Of a stretch of DNA of 64,000 nucleotides, positions 17,705-28,068 are shown one piece after another. The translations under genes were made by a program, and so were the position numbers. Source of the DNA: Rugosimonospora sp040255525 (GTDB lineage Bacteria > Actinomycetota > Actinomycetes > Mycobacteriales > Micromonosporaceae); assembly GCA_040255525.1 (NCBI GenBank), contig JBDZVD010000003.1, forward strand, positions 70,564 to 134,563, given 5' to 3'. Position 1 is the first letter of the stretch, and every line of letters starts with the position of its first letter. Under the pieces are notes generated by a model. It saw only the letters and a program-made list of their open reading frames with translations. It ran no database searches and was not told the origin of the DNA.

Positions 17705-18694
17705 ATGTCGACCATACTCGGCTCGCTACGGCGGCTCGTGCTCACGCCGTCGTTCACCGATGTGAGCTTCGCCGGCCGTGGGTTTCCGGTCACCCCCACA
17801 GACGCCACCCGGAAACTGGAAACCATACCGCAGTCCGTCATCTGCGGCTTCGAGTGGGCGATCGACCGGTCACCGCTGTGGGAGCTGGAGCGCCGGCTGG
17901 ACATGGTCGACCCGGAGATGCGCGGCTTCGCCTACGAGGGCGCGACCATGGCGCTGACCGTCCGCGACGCGATGGCGGGCGGAAAGGGACATCGGGCCCG
18001 GGACCTGCTCCGCGGCCCGGGTGTGCCGCACACGTTCCTCACCTACATCGGGATCGGGTTCGCCATGGCCCGGCTGCCCCGGCCACTGTGGCGCAGGGTG
18101 CTACCCGATCTGACCGGAACCCCCTACTACCCGACGATGAGCTGGCTGGCGGTCGACGGGTACGGGTTCGACCGCGCGTACTTCGACACCGACACGTGGG
18201 TGGCGCAGCAGCGGCAGCCCGCGCCGTACCCGTGGCTGGGTCGGTCAGACTACTTCCCGCGCGCCGTCGACCAGGGGATAGGGCGGGCGTTGTGGTTCAT
18301 CCACGGTGGACAGTCCGCCGACGTCTGTGCGGCGGTACGGCGCTTCGCGCAGCAGCGGCAACCCGACCTGTGGAGCGGCGTTGGCCTCGCGGCGGCGTTC
18401 GCGGGCGGCTGTGACGAGACGGGTCTGCGGCTGCTCGCCCGCGAGGCCGGGCAGGCCCGAGCGCACCTGGCACAGGGTGCGGTCTTCGCCGCCAAGGCGA
18501 GAGACTTCTCCGGTTTCATCGCCGGGCACACCGCGGTGACCGTCAACCTGCTGGCCGGGCTGTCGGTGCCGGACGCCGCCCGGCTGGCCGACGAGGTGAC
18601 GCTGGTCCGGCCCGGCACCGACGAAATCGACTATGAGGCCTGGCGCCGCGCAATCCGGGAGCACCTGCCGGCAAGCATCGACGCGAACGCCTGA
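17705..18694 (+). CDS. DUF1702 enediyne-associated protein (first copy)
   Basis: This 329-residue protein belongs to the DUF1702 family found in conserved enediyne warhead cassettes (I believe the UNBL type of the original nomenclature). Family segments visible are RGFAYEGATMALTVRDAM (about 77-94), FLTYIGIGFAMARLPRPLWR, and VDGYGFDRAYFDT then DQGIGRALWFIHGG. No catalytic motif is known. ATG at 17705 has GAGGGAG upstream. A second copy follows immediately. The proteins are required for warhead formation in known systems but their chemistry is unsettled. Confidence 0.9.
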   Translation: MSTILGSLRRLVLTPSFTDVSFAGRGFPVTPTDATRKLETIPQSVICGFEWAIDRSPLWELERRLDMVDPEMRGFAYEGATMALTVRDAMAGGKGHRARDLLRGPGVPHTFLTYIGIGFAMARLPRPLWRRVLPDLTGTPYYPTMSWLAVDGYGFDRAYFDTDTWVAQQRQPAPYPWLGRSDYFPRAVDQGIGRALWFIHGGQSADVCAAVRRFAQQRQPDLWSGVGLAAAFAGGCDETGLRLLAREAGQARAHLAQGAVFAAKARDFSGFIAGHTAVTVNLLAGLSVPDAARLADEVTLVRPGTDEIDYEAWRRAIREHLPASIDANA

Positions 18695-18780
18695 CGCCTC
18701 ACCGGCGGTGGGCAACAGCGAAGAAGACGGGCCCCGCACCAGCACGTGAGAATCGGAAAAATTCCATCGGAAGGCCGGGA

Positions 18781-19779
18781 ATGCGAATGTGGCGGTCACT
18801 TCGACGACGGATTCTGACCCCCAATCTGTCCGAAACCAAAGTCAGCGTCCGGGGTTTCCATGTCAAATCTCCGGCGGCAGTCGACCGGTTGGAGACGGTC
18901 GGGCATTCATTTCTCACCGGGTACGCGGCCGCCGCGGGGGCGGCCCGGCCACAGGACGTTGAGGCAGCGCTGTCGACCCTGTCCACCACCTACCGCGGCT
19001 TCGCCTACGAGGGAGCCGCGATGGCCCTGGCGATTCTCGACGGGTTGCCGGTAGGCGGTCGGCGCCACGTCGAGACCTTCCTCGCCGGTCCCGGGCAGCC
19101 ACACGTCTACATGGTCTATGTCGGGGTCGGCTGGGCCATGGCGCGCCTGCCCCGGTTCCGCTGGCCGGTGCTGCACGCACCGGATCCGTTACTGCGCTGG
19201 CTGGTGCTGGACGGCTACGGGTTCCACCAGGCGTACTTCCGGACCCGGCGGTACGTCCACGAGCGGCTGCACGAGGACCGCTTTCCGTGGCCGGCCGGCG
19301 GGCCGTCCTGGCACGCGGCCCAGGTCATCGACCAGGGGATCGGGCGCGCCTCGTGGTTCGTCGGCGGCGCCGATCCGGCACGGGTGGCCGCGATCCTCAA
19401 CGCCTTTCCGGAACACCGCCGCGCCGACCTCTACAGCGGTGCCGGGCTGGCCGCGACCTACGCCGGCGGCGTCGACAGGAACGAGTTGGAGCACTTCGCC
19501 GAGTTGGCCGGCCCCTACCTCCCTCAACTGGCCCAGGGCGCCGCGTTCGCGGCCAAGGCCCGCCTGCACGCCGACCTCGTCGTGCCCCACAACGAACTGG
19601 CCACTGAGGTGTTCTGCGGCATGAGGGTGGAAGAGGCGGCGGCGGTGACCGACCGCGCGCGCGTGGACCTGCCTCGCGGCCACACGATCCCGGAATTCGC
19701 AATCTGGCGGCAGCGCATCGCGAACGAGTTCGCGACCCGCCCGGCGCTGCCGGGGGAGCGCGAGCTACCCAACCGCTGA
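18781..19779 (+). CDS. DUF1702 enediyne-associated protein (second copy)
   Basis: This 332-residue tandem paralogue of the preceding gene shares the same landmarks: TYRGFAYEGAAMALAILDGL, VYVGVGWAMARLPRFRWP, LDGYGFHQAYFRTRR and IDQGIGRASWFVGGAD. Both copies begin with a short basic helix and an LTPN/LTPS motif. ATG at 18781 is preceded by GGAAGG. It lies 70 bp upstream of the enediyne PKS. Two DUF1702 genes in a row suggest a heteromeric pair or sequential roles; this is inference. Confidence 0.9.
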   Translation: MRMWRSLRRRILTPNLSETKVSVRGFHVKSPAAVDRLETVGHSFLTGYAAAAGAARPQDVEAALSTLSTTYRGFAYEGAAMALAILDGLPVGGRRHVETFLAGPGQPHVYMVYVGVGWAMARLPRFRWPVLHAPDPLLRWLVLDGYGFHQAYFRTRRYVHERLHEDRFPWPAGGPSWHAAQVIDQGIGRASWFVGGADPARVAAILNAFPEHRRADLYSGAGLAATYAGGVDRNELEHFAELAGPYLPQLAQGAAFAAKARLHADLVVPHNELATEVFCGMRVEEAAAVTDRARVDLPRGHTIPEFAIWRQRIANEFATRPALPGERELPNR

Positions 19780-19849
19780 GGCAACCCCTCCCCCGTCATC
19801 CCGCGACGCAGGGCTGGCGCAACGGCGCGGCGACTGGCCGCGAGAGGAG

Positions 19850-22800
19850 ATGTTCAACCTGATGTCTGCGATATCGGTGGTGGGCATGGCATGCCGTTAC
19901 CCGGATGCCACGTCCCCCAAGGAGCTCTTCGACAACGCCCTTGCCGGCAGGCGGGCGTTCCGGCGGCTGCCGGATGTCCGGATGCGGCTCGAGGACTACT
20001 GGGATCCCGATCCGAAGGCGGCGGACCGCTTCTACGCGCGCAACGCGGCCGTCATCGACTCCTACGAGTTCGACCGGGTCGCCTACAAGGTGGCCGGGAG
20101 CACCTACCGGTCGACCGACCTCACCCACTGGCTCGCCCTCGACATCGCGGCGACCGCGCTGGCCGACGCCGGATTCCCGATGGCCGAGGGACTGCCCCGC
20201 GAGCGAACCGGCGTCATCATCGGCAACACGCTCACCGGCGAGTTCTCCCGCGCCAACCAGCTGCGCCTGCGCTGGCCCTACGTGCGGCGCACCGTCAGCG
20301 CGGCGCTGCGCGAGCACGGGTGGGACGACGACGAACTCGGTGCCTTCCTCGACACGTTCGAGCGCACCTTCAAGGTGCCGTTTCCCACGGTCGACGAGGA
20401 CACTCTCGCCGGCGGGCTGTCCAACACGATCGCCGGGCGCATCTGCAACCACTTCGACTTCAAGGGCGGCGGATACACCATCGACGGCGCCTGCTCCTCG
20501 TCGCTTCTGTCCGTGGCGACCGCGTGCAAGGCGCTCGTCGACGGCGAGTTGGACGTCGCGGTCGCCGGTGGCGTCGACCTGTCCATCGACCCCTTCGAGA
20601 TCATTGGATTCGCGAAGACCGGCGCCCTGGCCACCGGGGAGATGCGCGTGTACGACCGCGCCTCCAACGGCTTCTGGCCGGGTGAGGGCTGCGGAATGAT
20701 CGTACTGATGCGGGAAAGTGACGCGCGCAAGGGCGGCCACCGCATCTACGCCTCGGTCGCGGGCTGGGGCATCTCCTCCGATGGCAAGGGCGGCATCACA
20801 CGCCCGGAGGTACGCGGGTACCGGTTGGCGCTCAACCGGGCGTACGCGCGCGCCGGCTTCGGCATCGAGACGGTGTCCATGTTCGAGGGCCACGGCACCG
20901 GTACCAGGGTCGGAGACACCAACGAACTCACCGCGCTCAGCCAGGCCCGGATGGCGGCCGACCCGTCGGCGCCGCCCGCGGCCATCGGCTCCATCAAAGG
21001 CATGATCGGTCACACCAAGGCCGCGGCGGGCGTGGCCGGCCTCATCAAGGCGGCGATGGCCGTGCGCCACGAGGTCATCCCACCGGCCATCGGGTGCTTC
21101 GACCCGCACGATCTGCTCGCCGACGCGCGTTCCCCGCTGCGGGTACTGCGCAAGGCCGAGGCGTGGCCGGACGGTACACCGGTACGGGCTGGCGTGACCG
21201 CCATGGGCTTCGGCGGCATCAACACCCACATCGTGCTGACGGGTGCCGAGCCGCGTCGGCGCAGCCGCTACGGCAGCCGGCTGAAGGCCATCGCGGCCGG
21301 TGCCCAGGACACCGAGTTGCTGCTGTTCGACGCGCTCTCGCCACAGGAGCTCCGCGACCGGCTCGGCCGCGTCGCCTCCTTCGTGCCGACGCTGGCCTAC
21401 GCGCAGCTGGGCGACCTCGCCGCGACGCTCCACCGGGAACTCCGCGACCTGCCCTGGCGGGCCGCGGTCGTAGTCAACTCGCCGGAGGACGCCGTCGAGC
21501 GGCTCAACCGGCTGATCGACGCCCTCGACGCCGGCGAGACACAGGTGTTCGGCCAACACGGGCGCACCTGCCTCGGCCACATCACCGAGGGCCGCATCGG
21601 TTTCCTGTTCCCCGGGCAGGGATCGGGCCGCGGCACCAGCGGCGGCGCGCTGCGTCGCCGGTTCAGCGAGGCCGACGAGGTGTACCGGCGGGCCGCGCTG
21701 CCGTCCAGCGGCGACATGGTCGCCACCCACGTCGCCCAGCCCCGGATCGTCACCGGCTCCACTGCGGGCCTGCGGGTACTCGGCGCGCTGGGCATCGAGG
21801 CGACTGTCGCGGTCGGGCACAGCCTCGGCGAACTCACCGCACTGCACTGGGCCGGCGCGATGGACGATGGCGCACTGCTGCGGCTGGCGGCGCTGCGCGG
21901 CCGGACCATGGCCGAGCACGCCTCGTCGGGAACCATGGCGAGCCTCGCCGCCACGGCCCAGACCGTCGAGGCGCTCATCGCCGACCTGCCCGCCGTCGTG
22001 GCCGGCTACAACGGCCCCAACCAGACGGTGGTGGCGGGATCGGTGAAGACCATCGACGAAGTTCGCGCCCGGGCCCGCGACAACAACATCGACGCCACCC
22101 CGCTCGCGGTGTCCCACGCCTTCCACTCTCCACTGGTCGCGGAGGCCGCCGCGAGCTTCGGCGAACTGCTGCGCGACGAGTCGTTCGGCGCGGTCGGCCG
22201 GCGGGTCATCTCGTCCGTCACCGGCGAGGCACTGACCGAGGGGACCGACCTGCGGGAGTTGCTGCACCGGCAGATCACCGAACCGGTGCTGTTCGCCCAG
22301 GCCGTGGCGCTGGCCGCGAAGGACGTCGACCTGCTGATCGAGGTGGGCCCCGGCCGGACGCTCAGCGGACTCGCCGCGGAGACCACTGACGTGCGGGCGG
22401 TCGCACTGAACACCGACGATGAGTCGTCGGCGAGCCTGCTGAGCGTGGTGGGTGCCGCGTTCACCGTGGGCGCCACCAACGCCGACTCGGCGCTCTTCCA
22501 CGGCCGGCTGACCCGGTCGCTGCACATCGGTACCGAATTGAACTTCTTCGCCAACCCGTGCGAACAGGCCCCGCAGATCTCCGTGGTGCGTACCACGACC
22601 GACGCGGGACCCGCGGACCCTCCGGCATTGCCGACGACCGCGGCGAAGGACGGCCGGATTGCGCCCGCGGACGAGCCCGTGGCCGACCTGCTGCGCCGGT
22701 TGGCCGCGGACCGGGCCGAGTTGCCGCTCGAGCTGGTCAAGCCGGGCAGCCGCCTGCTTGATGATCTGCATCTGAGCTCGATCACGGTCGGCCAGGTCGT

Positions 22801-25663
22801 CAACTCGGCGGCCGCGCAGTTGGGCATCCCCGCAGCGGTCACCCCGACCAACTTCGCGACCGCGACCGTGGGCGAACTGGCCGAGACGCTCGAATCACTG
22901 GTGACGACCACGCGGGACACCGGCGCCGCTTCGAGGCCGACCGTGACCGGAGCGGCGGAGTGGGTACGGGCCTGGCGGATCGATCTGGACCAGGCACCGG
23001 CTCCGGCCGCGGTCCAGGCCGAGAAGCAGGGCACCTGGCAGGTGTATGCGAAGCCGGGCGACCCGCTGGCCGGACCGCTGCGCACCGCGCTGCAACAGGG
23101 CCACTACGGTAGCGGCGTGCTGGTCTGCCTACCGGCGGACTGCACCGAGGACGACCTGCCGCTGGCACTCGCCGGTGCCCGGGCCGCCGCCACCGCGGGC
23201 CCCCAGGAGCGATTCGTCCTGGTGCAGGATGGCCGGGGCGCCTCCGGGATGGCCAAGACTCTTCATCTTGAGGCTCCGCACGTACGTACGACCATCGTGC
23301 ACATCCGGCCGGAGCCGGACGCCGTCGACCGGATCCTGGCCGAGGTCGCCGGCACCACCGGCTGCACCGAGGTGTACTACGCGCCGGACGGCACCCGGCG
23401 GGTGCCGACGCTCCGGCCGATGCCGGTGCGTCCCGAGCGGACCCAGGCCGCGCTGGACGCCTCGGACGTGTTGCTGGTCACCGGGGGAGGCAAAGGCATC
23501 ACCGCGGAGTGCGCGCTGGCCATGGCGGGCGACAGCGGTGCGAAGCTGGCCCTGCTCGGTCGCTCGGATCCTGCGTCGGACCCGGAGCTGGCCGCGAACC
23601 TCGCCCGGATCGCGCAGGCGGGGGTCACCGTACGCTACGCCCGTGCCGACGTCACTGACGCCGGACAGGTACGCGCGGCGGTCGCCGACCTGGTCTCGCA
23701 GCTCGGTCCGGTCACCGCGATCCTGCACGGGTCCGGGCGCAACGAGCCGGCCGCGCTCACCACCGTCCACGACAGCGCCCTGCGCGCGACCATGGCGCCG
23801 AAGGTCGGCGGTCTGCACCATGTCCTGGCCGCGGTGGACACCGCAGCGCTGCGGCTGCTGGTCGCGCTGGGCAGTATCATCGGCCGGGCCGGCCTGCGGG
23901 GTGAGGCGCACTACGCCACCGCCAACGAGTGGCTGGCCGACTCGGTCGAACGCTTCGCCGCCGAACACCCCAGCTGCCGTGCGCTGTGCCTGGAGTGGTC
24001 GGTGTGGTCGGGAATCGGCATGGGCGAGCGGTTGTCCGTCGTCGAGACGCTGGCCCGCGACGGCGTCACCGCCATCACCCCCGATCAGGGGGTGGCGACC
24101 CTGCGCCGGCTGCTCGCCGATCCGCAGGCGCCGACGGTCGTCGTCATCAGCGGCCGGGTCGAAGGCATCGACACCGTGGCGCGAGAGGCGCCGGACCTGC
24201 CGCTGCTGCGGTTCGTGGACCGCCCGCTGGTCCGCTACCACGGTGTGGAGCTGGTGACCGAGGTCGACCTCAACACCGGCACCGACCCGTACCTGGCCGA
24301 CCACCGGCTGGACGGCAACCTGCTGTTCCCCGCGGTCATGGGCATGGAGGCGATGGCTCAGGTGACCGCGGCGATGACCGGGTGGACCGACCCACCGGTC
24401 ATCGAGGACGCCGAGTTCTCCCGGCCGATCGTGGTGCCGCCGGAGGGCAGTACCAGGATCCGGATCGCCGCGGTGCTCGCCGACGACGACGCGGTCGACG
24501 TGGTCATCCACAGCGCGGAGACGGCGTTCGCGGCCGAGCACTTCCGGGCGCGCCTGCGCCGCGGCGGCACCGCAGCCGTCGACGGCCCGCCCGAGCAGAT
24601 CCGCGACGGGCTGCCCACGGTCGCCCTGGATCCGGCCACCGACCTCTACGGCGACATACTCTTCCAGGGCGACCGGTTCCAGCGGTTGCGCCGCTATCAC
24701 CGCGCGGCGGCGCGCGACGTGGACGCGATCGTCGAGGCGCTCCCGGAGGTCGGCTGGTTCGCCTCGTTCCTGCCCGACGGGCTGATCCTCGGCGATCCCG
24801 GGGTGCGCGACACCCTCATGCACGGCAATCAGGTATGCGTGCCGGACGCGACCCTGCTGCCGGTACGCGTGGAGCGGTTGATGCCGGCCGGTGCGCGGCT
24901 CAACGACGCCGGGCGGCTGCGGTACTGCGCGAGCGAGCGCAGTCGGGACGGGGACAACTACGTGTACGACATCGCGTTGCGTACCGGTGACGGTACCGTG
25001 GTCGAGCGGTGGGCCGGGCTGCACCTGCGTGCGGTACGCAAGCGGGACGGCCGCGGGCCTTGGGCCGCACCGCTGCTCGGCTCCTATCTGGAGCGCACGC
25101 TGGGCGACATTGCCGGACTGGCGGTCGCGGTGGCGGTGGAGCCGGACGATCACCGGGCCGAGGCCGCCGAGCATGTCGCCGCGCGCCGCGCCGCTACCGC
25201 CCGCGCCGCCGGCCGGCTGCTCGGCGGGCCGGTCGAGGTCCGGTACCGGCCGGACGGGCGGCCCGAAATTGGTTCCGGGCAAGCGATTTCGGCCGCGCAC
25301 AGCGCCGGACTGACGCTGTGCGTGGCGGCGACCGGTACGGTCGGCTGCGATGTGGAGCCGGTCGCCGGGCGGGAACCACAGATCTGGAAGGACCTGCTCG
25401 GCCGCCACCACGACCTGGTGCGTCCGCTGAGCACGGCGACCGGTGAGTCGCTGGACGCGGCGGCGACCCGGGTCTGGACGGCCATCGAGTGCCTGCGCAA
25501 GGCCGGCGCCTCGGCCGACGCTCCGCTGGTGCTCGGGCCGGGCGGGCGCGACGGGTGGACCGTCCTGGTCTCCGGGGGCCTGCGCATCGGCGTCCTGGCG
25601 ACCGCGGTACGCGGCCAGGACGCACCGGTCGTGTTCGCGGTCCTCGCGGAGGGGGGCAGGTGA
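19850..25663 (+). CDS. pksE: Enediyne polyketide synthase (PKSE)
   Basis: This 1937-residue iterative type I PKS builds the warhead polyene from malonyl-CoA. Domains in order: KS (Cys215 in GACSSS, His in FEGHGTGTR and GMIGHTKAA), AT (Ser658 in GHSLGE, HAFH later), ACP (LHLSSI, phosphopantetheine Ser at 976/977), KR (TGGGKGIT near 1211), DH (His1485 in DHRLDG) and a C-terminal 4'-phosphopantetheinyl transferase (Asp1834 in GCDVE, Glu1880 and Lys1884 in WTAIECLRKA). The fused PPTase and ACP position are diagnostic for PKSE. Length is normal for the family. The start is uncertain: ATG 19850 lies directly on a GAGGAG, while ATG 19862 is 12 nt from it. All catalytic residues look intact. Confidence 0.98.
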   Translation: MFNLMSAISVVGMACRYPDATSPKELFDNALAGRRAFRRLPDVRMRLEDYWDPDPKAADRFYARNAAVIDSYEFDRVAYKVAGSTYRSTDLTHWLALDIAATALADAGFPMAEGLPRERTGVIIGNTLTGEFSRANQLRLRWPYVRRTVSAALREHGWDDDELGAFLDTFERTFKVPFPTVDEDTLAGGLSNTIAGRICNHFDFKGGGYTIDGACSSSLLSVATACKALVDGELDVAVAGGVDLSIDPFEIIGFAKTGALATGEMRVYDRASNGFWPGEGCGMIVLMRESDARKGGHRIYASVAGWGISSDGKGGITRPEVRGYRLALNRAYARAGFGIETVSMFEGHGTGTRVGDTNELTALSQARMAADPSAPPAAIGSIKGMIGHTKAAAGVAGLIKAAMAVRHEVIPPAIGCFDPHDLLADARSPLRVLRKAEAWPDGTPVRAGVTAMGFGGINTHIVLTGAEPRRRSRYGSRLKAIAAGAQDTELLLFDALSPQELRDRLGRVASFVPTLAYAQLGDLAATLHRELRDLPWRAAVVVNSPEDAVERLNRLIDALDAGETQVFGQHGRTCLGHITEGRIGFLFPGQGSGRGTSGGALRRRFSEADEVYRRAALPSSGDMVATHVAQPRIVTGSTAGLRVLGALGIEATVAVGHSLGELTALHWAGAMDDGALLRLAALRGRTMAEHASSGTMASLAATAQTVEALIADLPAVVAGYNGPNQTVVAGSVKTIDEVRARARDNNIDATPLAVSHAFHSPLVAEAAASFGELLRDESFGAVGRRVISSVTGEALTEGTDLRELLHRQITEPVLFAQAVALAAKDVDLLIEVGPGRTLSGLAAETTDVRAVALNTDDESSASLLSVVGAAFTVGATNADSALFHGRLTRSLHIGTELNFFANPCEQAPQISVVRTTTDAGPADPPALPTTAAKDGRIAPADEPVADLLRRLAADRAELPLELVKPGSRLLDDLHLSSITVGQVVNSAAAQLGIPAAVTPTNFATATVGELAETLESLVTTTRDTGAASRPTVTGAAEWVRAWRIDLDQAPAPAAVQAEKQGTWQVYAKPGDPLAGPLRTALQQGHYGSGVLVCLPADCTEDDLPLALAGARAAATAGPQERFVLVQDGRGASGMAKTLHLEAPHVRTTIVHIRPEPDAVDRILAEVAGTTGCTEVYYAPDGTRRVPTLRPMPVRPERTQAALDASDVLLVTGGGKGITAECALAMAGDSGAKLALLGRSDPASDPELAANLARIAQAGVTVRYARADVTDAGQVRAAVADLVSQLGPVTAILHGSGRNEPAALTTVHDSALRATMAPKVGGLHHVLAAVDTAALRLLVALGSIIGRAGLRGEAHYATANEWLADSVERFAAEHPSCRALCLEWSVWSGIGMGERLSVVETLARDGVTAITPDQGVATLRRLLADPQAPTVVVISGRVEGIDTVAREAPDLPLLRFVDRPLVRYHGVELVTEVDLNTGTDPYLADHRLDGNLLFPAVMGMEAMAQVTAAMTGWTDPPVIEDAEFSRPIVVPPEGSTRIRIAAVLADDDAVDVVIHSAETAFAAEHFRARLRRGGTAAVDGPPEQIRDGLPTVALDPATDLYGDILFQGDRFQRLRRYHRAAARDVDAIVEALPEVGWFASFLPDGLILGDPGVRDTLMHGNQVCVPDATLLPVRVERLMPAGARLNDAGRLRYCASERSRDGDNYVYDIALRTGDGTVVERWAGLHLRAVRKRDGRGPWAAPLLGSYLERTLGDIAGLAVAVAVEPDDHRAEAAEHVAARRAATARAAGRLLGGPVEVRYRPDGRPEIGSGQAISAAHSAGLTLCVAATGTVGCDVEPVAGREPQIWKDLLGRHHDLVRPLSTATGESLDAAATRVWTAIECLRKAGASADAPLVLGPGGRDGWTVLVSGGLRIGVLATAVRGQDAPVVFAVLAEGGR

Positions 25664-25665
25664 GC

Positions 25666-26115
25666 ATGGACAGCTACTTCGAGTACCGGCACACCGTCGG
25701 CTTCGAGGAGACCAACCTCGTCGGAAACGTCTACTACGTCAACTATCTTCGCTGGCAGGGTCGCTGCCGGGAGCTGTTCCTCAAGGAGCGCGCGGTCGAG
25801 GTGCTCGCCGACCTGCAGGCCGATCTGAAATTGTTCACCCTGAAGGTCGAGTGCGAGTTCTTCGCCGAGATCACCGCGTTCGACGAACTCTCCATCCGGA
25901 TGCGGCTGCTCGAACTCGGCCAGACCCAGCTGCAGTTCGGCTTCGACTACGTGCGGCTGAACCCCGGCGGCGGAGAGACGCTCATCGCCCGGGGAATGCA
26001 GCGGGTCGCGTGCATGCGGGGACCGAACACCCGCACGGTTCCGACCCGCGTACCGCAACCGCTGGTACGCGCGCTGGAGCCGTACGCCCACCAGATGGCG
26101 CGGGCCCAGTCATGA
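25666..26115 (+). CDS. Enediyne thioesterase (TEBC/E10, hot-dog fold)
   Basis: This 149-residue acyl-ACP thioesterase of the 4-hydroxybenzoyl-CoA thioesterase-like hot-dog family releases the polyene from the PKSE. The segment GFEETNLVGNVYYVNYLRWQ near residues 12-31 is the hallmark of the enediyne E10 group. ATG at 25666 follows the PKSE stop by 3 bp; GTG at 25660 overlapping that stop (GTGA) is an alternative with better spacing to the GGAGG. The gene is coupled to the flavin reductase by an ATGA overlap. It works with the PKSE to give the heptaene or related products. Confidence 0.96.
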   Translation: MDSYFEYRHTVGFEETNLVGNVYYVNYLRWQGRCRELFLKERAVEVLADLQADLKLFTLKVECEFFAEITAFDELSIRMRLLELGQTQLQFGFDYVRLNPGGGETLIARGMQRVACMRGPNTRTVPTRVPQPLVRALEPYAHQMARAQS

Positions 26116-26699
26116 GCGGACCGAGCCAGGCGGTACACGCGGACACCCCCCTGCCGCAGGTGCTGGACAGCGCGATGCTCCGGCGCACGTTCGGGTCGTT
26201 CGCCACCGGCGTCACGGTGGTGACCGTGGGCGGTGCCAGCCCGCACGGGATGACCGCGAACTCGTTCACCGCTGTGTCGCTGGACCCGCCGCTGGTGCTG
26301 ATCTGCGTGGAGCGCAACGCCATCATGCACGAAGCGCTGATGCGGACCGGGCTGTTCGGCGTGTCCGTGCTGCGCGCCGGTCAGCAGGAGGTGGCCCGGT
26401 ACTTCGCGGACCGGCGACGACCGATGGGCATGGACCAGTTCCGGGACACCGCCTGCCTGCCCGGTGCGCGCTGCGGCGCGCCGCTGATCGCGGACGCGGC
26501 CGCACACTTCGAGTGCGAGCTGTGGCGCAGCTACGACGGCGGCGACCACAGCATCTTCGTCGGCCGCCTGCTGTCCATGGCCGGTAGCGCCGACGAGGAT
26601 GTCCTGGTGTTCCTGCGCGGCAAGTTCGGACGGATGGCGCCGGAGCTGGCCGCCGCGCCGCCCGGCAACCATGGCGCGGAGTCGGCGAGGCCGCGATGA
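26112..26699 (+). CDS. Flavin reductase (E6-like)
   Basis: This 195-residue NAD(P)H:flavin reductase of the HpaC/flavin_reduct family supplies reduced flavin to two-component monooxygenases. Motifs: FGSFATGVTVVTV, HGMTANSFTAVSLDPPLVLI and HSIFVGRLLSM near the end. The ATG overlaps the thioesterase stop, and the P450 start overlaps its own stop (both ATGA), so three genes are co-translated. A similar reductase, SgcE6, serves a flavin hydroxylase in C-1027. Here the likely partner is the acyl-CoA-dehydrogenase-like enzyme at 32989-34176 (inference). Confidence 0.93.
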   Translation: MSGPSQAVHADTPLPQVLDSAMLRRTFGSFATGVTVVTVGGASPHGMTANSFTAVSLDPPLVLICVERNAIMHEALMRTGLFGVSVLRAGQQEVARYFADRRRPMGMDQFRDTACLPGARCGAPLIADAAAHFECELWRSYDGGDHSIFVGRLLSMAGSADEDVLVFLRGKFGRMAPELAAAPPGNHGAESARPR

Positions 26700-28057
26700 C
26701 GACGATGACGGATCGGCCTGGGCGCGTGCCCCCGGGCCCGTCGCGGGTCGACGCGCTGAAGATGCTGATGGTGATGAGCCGGGACCGCCTGGCGATGATG
26801 ACCCGGGCGGCCGCGGCGTACGGCGACGCATCACGGCTGCCGGTCGGCCACAAGACGTTGTACTTCTTCAACCATCCGGATCACGCGAAGTACGTGCTGG
26901 CCGACAACGCCGGCAACTACCGCAAGGGCATCGGCCTGGTGCACGCCCGGCGGGCGCTCGGCGACGGCTTGCTGACCAGTGAGGGCACTCTCTGGCGGGA
27001 GCAGCGCAAGGTGATCCAGCCGGCGTTCCAGAGCCGGCGCCTCGCCCAGCAGGCCGGCGCCATCGCCGGGGAAAGCGCGCGCCTGGTCGACCGGCTGCGG
27101 CGGCGGATCGGCACCGGGCCGGTCAACCTCAGCGAGGAGCTGACCGGGCTCACCCTCGGCGTCCTGGGCCGCAGCCTGCTGGACGCGGACCTGAGCGTGT
27201 TCGAGTCGATCGGGAAGGATTTCGGCGCCGTACAGGATCAGGCGATGTTCGAGCTCGCCACGCTCAGCATGGTGCCGATGTGGATACCGCTGCCACACCA
27301 ACTGCGTTTCCGCCGGGCCCGGCGCGCCCTGCAGGCGGTCGTAGACCGGCTGGTGGCGCAGCGGTTGCAGGAGGGTACGGAAGGCGACGACGTGCTGTCC
27401 CGGCTCATCGTGTCGACGCGGCGGGAGTCCGATCCGCGGGTGGGTCGGGTGCGGCTTCGGGACGAACTGATCACCCTGCTGCTCGCCGGGCACGAGACGA
27501 CGGCCAGCACGCTCGGGTGGACGCTGTACCTGCTCGACCGCAACCCGCACGCGTGGCGCCGGGTACACGAGGAGGCCCTCGCCGCGCTGCACGACGGTCT
27601 GCCGGCATATGAGGACCTGCACCGGTTGCCGTACACGACGGCGGTGGTGCAGGAGGCGATGCGGCTGTACCCGCCCGTGTGGCTGCTGCCCCGCGTCGCG
27701 ATCGCGGCCGATGACGTCGGGGGCTACCGGGTGCCGGCCGGCGCCGATGTGCTCATCTCCCCCTACACCCTGCACCGCGACCCGCGGTTCTGGCCTTCTC
27801 CGGAGCGCTTCGACCCGCAGCGGTTCGACCCGGCCGCGGTCTCCGAACGGCCGCGCTACGCATACATCCCGTTCGGCGGTGGACCGCGGTTCTGTGTCGG
27901 CAGCAATCTCGGCATGATGGAGGCCGTCTTCGTCATCGCGATGCTGTGCCGGAAGCTTCGGCTGAGCGTGCCGCCGGGCCGGGAGGTGGTGGCCGAGCCG
28001 ATGCTGTCGCTGCGGGTGCGCGGCGGCCTGACAATGGTGGTACACGCCGCGGACTGA
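26696..28057 (+). CDS. Cytochrome P450 (E7-like)
   Basis: This 453-residue soluble P450 shows I-helix LLLAGHETTAST, K-helix ExxR in QEAMRLYPPVWLLPR, a PERF-like ERFDPQRFDP, and the heme-binding FGGGPRFCVGSN with the axial Cys. Length and the RLYPP context resemble CYP102-like/CYP110-type bacterial P450s. The start overlaps the flavin reductase stop. In nine-membered enediyne clusters a P450 (E7) is part of the core set and is thought to oxidise the warhead. A strong hairpin lies just after its stop. Confidence 0.95.
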   Translation: MTTMTDRPGRVPPGPSRVDALKMLMVMSRDRLAMMTRAAAAYGDASRLPVGHKTLYFFNHPDHAKYVLADNAGNYRKGIGLVHARRALGDGLLTSEGTLWREQRKVIQPAFQSRRLAQQAGAIAGESARLVDRLRRRIGTGPVNLSEELTGLTLGVLGRSLLDADLSVFESIGKDFGAVQDQAMFELATLSMVPMWIPLPHQLRFRRARRALQAVVDRLVAQRLQEGTEGDDVLSRLIVSTRRESDPRVGRVRLRDELITLLLAGHETTASTLGWTLYLLDRNPHAWRRVHEEALAALHDGLPAYEDLHRLPYTTAVVQEAMRLYPPVWLLPRVAIAADDVGGYRVPAGADVLISPYTLHRDPRFWPSPERFDPQRFDPAAVSERPRYAYIPFGGGPRFCVGSNLGMMEAVFVIAMLCRKLRLSVPPGREVVAEPMLSLRVRGGLTMVVHAAD

Positions 28058-28068
28058 TGGTCGCCTTC

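Noticed and set aside
19796..22771. Long open frame on the minus strand opposite the PKSE
   Set aside because: It is antisense to KS and AT with intact catalytic motifs, has Arg/Gly/Val-rich composition and no domain; a by-product of GC-rich codon use.
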